A program made the translations under genes and the position numbers. Below, in pieces: positions 20,259-23,343 of a stretch of DNA of 23,343 bases (positions are counted from its first letter, which is position 1; each line of letters starts with the position of its first letter). The notes under the pieces were generated by a model. That model ran no database searches, was not told where the DNA came from, and saw only the letters and a program-made list of their open reading frames with translations. Source of the stretch: a virus. The stretch covers positions 1-23,343 of the IMG/VR virus record IMGVR_UViG_3300037847_000920; one strand, written 5' to 3'.

Positions 20259-20471
20259 ATGATAGATATATATAATGAAGTTATAGAAATTATAGATGAC
20301 AAGATAGAAAAAACTACTAAATATAATGGTCAAGTATATAAACTCACAGAACTAGATGAACAAGGTGGACATGGAGATATTATTAAATATCTTGAAGAAA
20401 ATAAATTAGATACAGAACAATTACAAGATGTATTATTAGCTCTTGTAAGAGGTTTAAGGGGGCATGTATGA
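20259..20471 (+). CDS. Small acidic helical protein, 70 aa
   Basis: The start is placed at ATG 20259, two bases after the previous stop, with GGGGG just upstream; a TTG at 20247 in the same frame lies within the previous gene. The product begins MIDIYNEVIEIIDDKIEKTT and contains KLTELDEQGGHGDIIKYLEE and LQDVLLALVRGLRGHV. It looks like three helices. No family is recognised. Its stop overlaps the next start (ATGA). Confidence 0.75.
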   Translation: MIDIYNEVIEIIDDKIEKTTKYNGQVYKLTELDEQGGHGDIIKYLEENKLDTEQLQDVLLALVRGLRGHV

Positions 20472-20665
20472 CATATTGGGTAGATGAATTTCATAAACAA
20501 ACTATGGATAAAGCTAAAAAAGATTTAGAAATATTATACAAAGCAAAAAGTATTCTTATACAAAGAATAAATTATAATGATGAAAAGTGTGCTTTTTTAG
20601 AACTACAATGTTTTAATGATAAACTTAACAAGTGCATAGAAATAATAGAAGATGAATTACATTAG
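20468..20665 (+). CDS. Small helical protein, 65 aa
   Basis: It starts in a four-base ATGA overlap with the preceding gene, so translation is coupled. The product begins MTYWVDEFHKQTMDKAKKDL and reads on as two long helices (EILYKAKSILIQRINYND, then CAFLELQCFNDKLNKCIEII), probably an antiparallel hairpin with two Cys. No family is recognised. An AGGAGG site directly after its last codon serves the next gene. Confidence 0.75.
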   Translation: MTYWVDEFHKQTMDKAKKDLEILYKAKSILIQRINYNDEKCAFLELQCFNDKLNKCIEIIEDELH

Positions 20666-20673
20666 GAGGTATC

Positions 20674-21381
20674 ATGGCATATAAATTATTAACATTAAAC
20701 AATCCAAAGATATTAAAAGGTAAGAAAGTAAATGATAAATATATTAGTGCTATATTACACATGCGACCAGAGAATACTAGGATATGTCCTTATCAAGAGA
20801 TTGCAAGTTGCAAGGAGGCTTGTCTTAATACAGCAGGTAGAGGTGGTATAATTAAAAAGGGGGAAACCACAAATGTCATACAAGAGGCACGAAAGCGTAA
20901 GACTAAATTGTTCTTGGAAAATAGAACAACCTTTATGACAGACCTGATAGCAGACATTACAAAGTTTGCTAATTACTGTAAGAAAAAAGATAAGCTTCCT
21001 TGCATTAGGTTAAATGGCACAAGTGATATACAATATGAAAAGATATTGGTGGAGGGCAAAAATATATTTGAACACTTTCCAGATATACAGTTCTATGATT
21101 ATACCAAGATACCTACAAGAAAAGTATCTCATATCAAGAACTATCATTTGACATGGTCATACTCGGAAGCTAATCCAAAATATACAGCATGGTATGATAA
21201 GATTGCATATAATATTGCAGTAGTATTCAATGGAGCTTTCCCTATCTATTTCAAGGGTAGAGAAGTAATCAATGGCGATGAAAGTGATTTAAGATTTTTA
21301 GATAAACAAAATGTTATTGTTGGTTTAAAAGCAAAAGGCAAGGCACGACATGATATGTCAGGTTTTGTCATTCATGTATAA
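20674..21381 (+). CDS. Conserved phage protein with Cys cluster and RLNGTSDI motif, 235 aa
   Basis: A strong AGGAGG site precedes the ATG. The protein has three clustered cysteines, C38-x7-C46-x3-C50 (ICPYQEIASCKEACLNTAGR), then GxxxxVxxARxxKTxLF, the motif RLNGTSDIQ (112-120), FYDYTK (140-145), YHLTWS (157-162) and, near the end, GKARHDMSGFVIHV. I know this set of motifs from a widespread phage family of unknown function (I believe DUF7227). The Cys spacing resembles a metal or iron-sulfur site but is not the CxxxCxxC of radical-SAM enzymes. A possible link to the phage IscU is only inference. It ends at a short palindrome (21381-21396). Confidence 0.85.
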   Translation: MAYKLLTLNNPKILKGKKVNDKYISAILHMRPENTRICPYQEIASCKEACLNTAGRGGIIKKGETTNVIQEARKRKTKLFLENRTTFMTDLIADITKFANYCKKKDKLPCIRLNGTSDIQYEKILVEGKNIFEHFPDIQFYDYTKIPTRKVSHIKNYHLTWSYSEANPKYTAWYDKIAYNIAVVFNGAFPIYFKGREVINGDESDLRFLDKQNVIVGLKAKGKARHDMSGFVIHV

Positions 21382-21964
21382 ACTTTTGGAAAAGTTGCGT
21401 CTGGCGAATATTGTATAGTTTTTTAGGGATTAAATGATACTAAAATAATTATGATTACAATATGGCAAGTGAGAACAAAAGCAAAAGTATACATTACATA
21501 TATAACTTCAGAGTGGTAGTAATTAATCAGTTCTTGAAACAGCCTGACCGTTTAGGATTTACCAACGGTAAGAGACCATAGGTTATACATGTTAGTCAAT
21601 GGGAGTTGCATATCCAAGTTGACTTTAAATAAATATAAAGGTGGTATGCTAGACTGATTTTTCCACATCTGCGTGGGTGTTTTAATGTCGATAAATAACA
21701 AAACACAGCATTGCGAGGCAACTGTTTTGCTAGTTTCAAAGTCTCTAATAAAAAACTAGCATGTTTACAAGGGCAGAAAATTCTACGAAGAAACAAATTT
21801 TAAATAAGTTTCCTAGTAAGAGTAGTCTGAAAGGGTATATAAAGTAGATGACTAGTTCCTGAACTTTATATCTGATTAGTGCAAAGGTTCGAAACTTTGT
21901 CAATGAGTAGCTCTCAAACTATGTGGCTACCTGTCCTTTTAAACATTTTATATAAGGAGATATT
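21382..21964 (+). ncRNA. Gene-free region with a chain of hairpins; candidate structured RNA
   Basis: No convincing gene is present; the reverse frames at 21596-21796 and 21919-22119 have no ribosome site. Perfect stems in order: AACTTTT/AAAAGTT (from 21381), ACCGTT/AACGGT (21547/21564), GTGTTTT/AAAACAC (21677/21700), TGCTAGTTT/AAACTAGCA (21728/21753), ATATAAAGT/ACTTTATAT (21837/21863), CAAAG/CTTTG closing GTTCGAAA (21882/21895), GTAGC/GCTAC (21907/21926). It is plus-strand flanked by genes and lacks a clear promoter, so it may be a leader processed from a longer message. The T-loop-like GGTTCGAAAC has no tRNA around it. Confidence 0.45.
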
Positions 21965-22126
21965 ATGACTGAAGAAATAAAAAAATTACTAGAAGATTGT
22001 AAAGATACACTTGAACACATAGTAGATAGTGAAGAATGGGAAACTTTAAAAGGAAGGTCTAGTGCTGATGTATTAATTGGACAAATAGATTGGGCATTAG
22101 AAAAAAATATTTTAGACAACTTTTAA
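21965..22126 (+). CDS. Small acidic protein, 53 aa
   Basis: AAGGAG lies at good spacing before ATG 21965. The product begins MTEEIKKLLEDCKDTLEHIV and contains DSEEWETLKGRSSADVLIGQ, ending in a short helix. It looks like a compact helical domain. No family is recognised. It is the first of seven closely spaced genes running to the window edge; its stop is followed immediately by AAGGAG for the next gene. Confidence 0.78.
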   Translation: MTEEIKKLLEDCKDTLEHIVDSEEWETLKGRSSADVLIGQIDWALEKNILDNF

Positions 22127-22139
22127 TAAGGAGATAACA

Positions 22140-22406
22140 ATGAAACTTAAACAAGTAATAGCAATACAAGAAATATTAGATAAAAGAAAAATACCTGTTG
22201 ACATGGCAGAAAAATGGGTGTATCATAGTGAAAGTCGTGATGAATGGGTAGACATCATGGAACTAGATGTAATTCATGCGATTAGAATATTAAGAAAACA
22301 TATGGGAAAAATGAGTGATGAACAACCAGAAGAACATAGAATTGTTGAACCATTTTGGTTAGACACAAAAAAATATGAACATAATATGGGAGGTAGTGAT
22401 GAGTAA
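22140..22406 (+). CDS. Small unknown protein, 88 aa
   Basis: AAGGAG precedes the ATG. The product begins MKLKQVIAIQEILDKRKIPV, then AEKWVYHSESRDEWVDIMEL, DVIHAIRILRKHMGKMSDEQ and ends FWLDTKKYEHNMGGSDE. It is mostly helical with an acidic end. No family is recognised. Its last eight bases overlap the next gene. A one-mismatch promoter-like sequence inside it (22198-22226) is probably chance. Confidence 0.78.
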   Translation: MKLKQVIAIQEILDKRKIPVDMAEKWVYHSESRDEWVDIMELDVIHAIRILRKHMGKMSDEQPEEHRIVEPFWLDTKKYEHNMGGSDE

Positions 22407-22593
22407 TCAACACAATCAAAAAGAATTTGAAAAGATAATGCAAGAAGTAGAACAGTTAGACCAAGAGGGTATGCTTGAGGCAGATATACAAACTGTATCT
22501 CAAGTCTATGGATTGCATGAAGATGATGATAGAGATGATATATTATTCTTTATCGCAGAAAACTTATATGAAAATGGGAGAATAACAATATGA
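22399..22593 (+). CDS. Small acidic protein, 64 aa
   Basis: The start is set at ATG 22399 with GGGAGG before it; an earlier in-frame ATG (22375) lies inside the previous gene without a site. The product begins MSNQHNQKEFEKIMQEVEQL and has the acidic EADIQTVSQVYGLHEDDDRD followed by DILFFIAENLYENG. It is helical and unrecognised. Its TGA overlaps the next ATG (ATGA). Confidence 0.75.
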   Translation: MSNQHNQKEFEKIMQEVEQLDQEGMLEADIQTVSQVYGLHEDDDRDDILFFIAENLYENGRITI

Positions 22594-22739
22594 GATTTGA
22601 TATAAAAGATATAAACTATTTAGTTATAGTAATTGCACTTGTTATATCATTAACTGTGCAAACAATAAGAATTCTTGAATTAGGAGAAGAATATCAATGG
22701 TGTCAAGATTTTTACAATAAGTATGGGAGAGATATGTAA
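22590..22739 (+). CDS. Small single-pass membrane protein, 49 aa
   Basis: It starts in an ATGA overlap with the preceding gene, with GGGAG upstream. After RFDIKDINY comes a transmembrane helix (LVIVIALVISLTVQ, about 11-25), then a charged tail (LELGEEYQWCQDFYNKYGRD) with a Cys. N-terminal anchor plus soluble tail resembles small inner-membrane or spanin-like proteins, but no partner is seen. Its TAA overlaps the next ATG. Confidence 0.75.
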   Translation: MRFDIKDINYLVIVIALVISLTVQTIRILELGEEYQWCQDFYNKYGRDM

Positions 22740-22897
22740 TGGCTAAAAAAACTAAAGTAATACAAAGTATAGACCATGTTAAAAAGGTCACATCACAAGG
22801 CACAGGAGGTCGTTCTAGGAGTATTAAAATATCAACAGCTCACATGAATAAAAATAAACGCAGAAGTTATAAAGCATATAGAGGACAAGGAAGATGA
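22739..22897 (+). CDS. Small very basic conserved phage protein, 52 aa
   Basis: It starts by TAATG overlap and ends by ATGA overlap. The product begins MAKKTKVIQSIDHVKKVTSQ and ends with GGRSRSIKISTAHMNKNKRR followed by SYKAYRGQGR. I recognise the GRSRSIKxSTxxMNKxKRRSYKAYRGQGR-type C-terminus from short genes in marine podoviruses. Strong positive charge suggests nucleic-acid contact; nothing more is known to me. It belongs to the cluster of the 22-23 kb genes with no gaps between reading frames. Confidence 0.82.
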   Translation: MAKKTKVIQSIDHVKKVTSQGTGGRSRSIKISTAHMNKNKRRSYKAYRGQGR

Positions 22898-23238
22898 AAG
22901 GAATATTAATTAATCCATTTGATGAAACAATAAAAGAAGTAAACATATTAGGCAATATTGAGGACATATATCTCTTGACAGAATGTAAAACATTTGATAT
23001 AGTAGCACTATCAGATAAAGATGATTTATATGTTGATGATGAAGGACTGTTAAAAGATAACAGATATTTTACTATTTATGGTAAACCTATAGCAGGTAAA
23101 TCTCTTATCATGTCTCATGATGATGAGGGTAGTAGTATATCTACAACTTTATCTTTACAAGAGGTAAAAAATGTGGTAGAATGGTTGCCAGAAGGACATA
23201 AAGAAACACCTTATATGGAGTTTAGAGTATTAGAATGA
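22894..23238 (+). CDS. DUF3846-like protein, 114 aa
   Basis: It starts in an ATGA overlap. The product begins MKGILINPFDETIKEVNILG, then DIYLLTECKTFDIVALSDKD, LYVDDEGLLKDNRYFTIYGK and PIAGKSLIMSHDDEGSSIST. 'YvDDEGLLK ... G.PiaGk.li...DeG' is the signature I associate with the DUF3846 family of short phage and plasmid proteins, role unknown. Its stop overlaps the next start (ATGA). A TTGACA-N17-TATAGT sequence lies inside it at 22975. Confidence 0.8.
   Translation: MKGILINPFDETIKEVNILGNIEDIYLLTECKTFDIVALSDKDDLYVDDEGLLKDNRYFTIYGKPIAGKSLIMSHDDEGSSISTTLSLQEVKNVVEWLPEGHKETPYMEFRVLE
22975..23003 (+). promoter_or_regulatory. Possible intragenic promoter
   Basis: TTGACA (22975-22980), 17-base spacer, TATAGT (22998-23003), one mismatch in twelve, inside the DUF3846-like gene. 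It could add transcription of the next gene at 23235, but in DNA this AT-rich about one such match per window may occur by chance. Confidence 0.3.
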
Positions 23239-23343
23239 ATGGAAAACAAATAAAAAAATTAAGAAGAAAAATAAAACCTATTCAAATTGAATGGTTAAAA
23301 ACATTATTGCCAGAAGAACAATCTAGTTCTATTACTGTAGATA
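23235..23343 (+). CDS. Conserved phage protein, 5' part only
   Basis: It starts in an ATGA overlap with the previous gene and runs off the window after 36 codons. The visible start MNGKQIKKLRRKIKPIQIEW is followed by LKTLLPEEQSSSITVD. I recognise this N-terminus from marine phages, where a longer protein of unknown function follows; it is basic and starts with a helix. The end cannot be judged. Confidence 0.8.
   Translation, partial: MNGKQIKKLRRKIKPIQIEWLKTLLPEEQSSSITVD

Noticed and set aside
21617-21655. Promoter TTGACT...TATGCT in the gene-free region
   Set aside because: The spacer would be 20 bases and both boxes have mismatches.
21820-21910. tRNA-like T-loop (GGTTCGAAAC at 21886-21895)
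   Set aside because: No matching acceptor, D or anticodon arms could be built around it; the T stem itself has a mismatch. Better explained as one hairpin of the structured region.
21596-22119. Minus-strand open frames at 21596-21796 and 21919-22119
   Set aside because: No ribosome sites; the second is antisense to the well-supported 53-residue plus-strand gene.

Overview
The window is a piece of a tailed-phage genome, most likely an uncultivated marine podovirus of an AT-rich alphaproteobacterium (SAR11/SAR116 type). The basis is the very AT-rich sequence, the P22-like order of packaging, head and tail genes, a tail fibre built from [10 protein letters not shown]-type repeats, and many small basic proteins of kinds I know from marine phages. 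The host is an inference. No integrase, polymerase, lysis gene or tRNA is recognised here.

Left part (1-15753), minus strand: a tightly packed late operon read right to left. It runs from small terminase through three small genes, an IscU-type iron-sulfur scaffold, a tiny membrane peptide, several lysine-rich small proteins, a 617-residue fusion protein, large terminase, portal, an EF-hand-like protein, scaffold, coat (followed by a strong UUCG terminator), two tiny proteins, a head-tail adaptor and a propeller-like tail protein, to a tail fibre that runs off the window. Many joints are one- to four-base stop/start overlaps, implying coupled translation. The only clear promoters for this operon lie just before the small terminase and, unexpectedly, inside the large terminase coding sequence.

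Centre (15754-17777): a divergent control region. A rightward consensus promoter at 15816 is followed at once by two hairpins. Next comes a 1.3-kb imperfect inverted repeat (16036-17362, tip near 16710). Its right arm encodes two small proteins and ends in a terminator; its left arm is a non-coding complement of the same two genes and of their flanks. Beyond it lie 20-bp direct repeats in AT-rich DNA (a possible replication origin) and a leader able to form a pseudoknot. This foldback is the most unusual feature of the window.

Right part (17778-23343), plus strand: small early-type genes, mostly unknown, in short operons. Two perfect TTGACA-N17-TATAAT promoters (18061 and 19916) and one weaker one drive them; one perfect promoter carries an operator-like inverted repeat over its -10 box. 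A 580-base gap (21382-21964) holds a chain of hairpins and may be a structured RNA. The last gene is cut by the window edge.

Several genes under about 60 codons (at 4421, 4567, 14247, 14783, 15162, 18520, 21965, 22590 and 22739) were found by reading the gaps.
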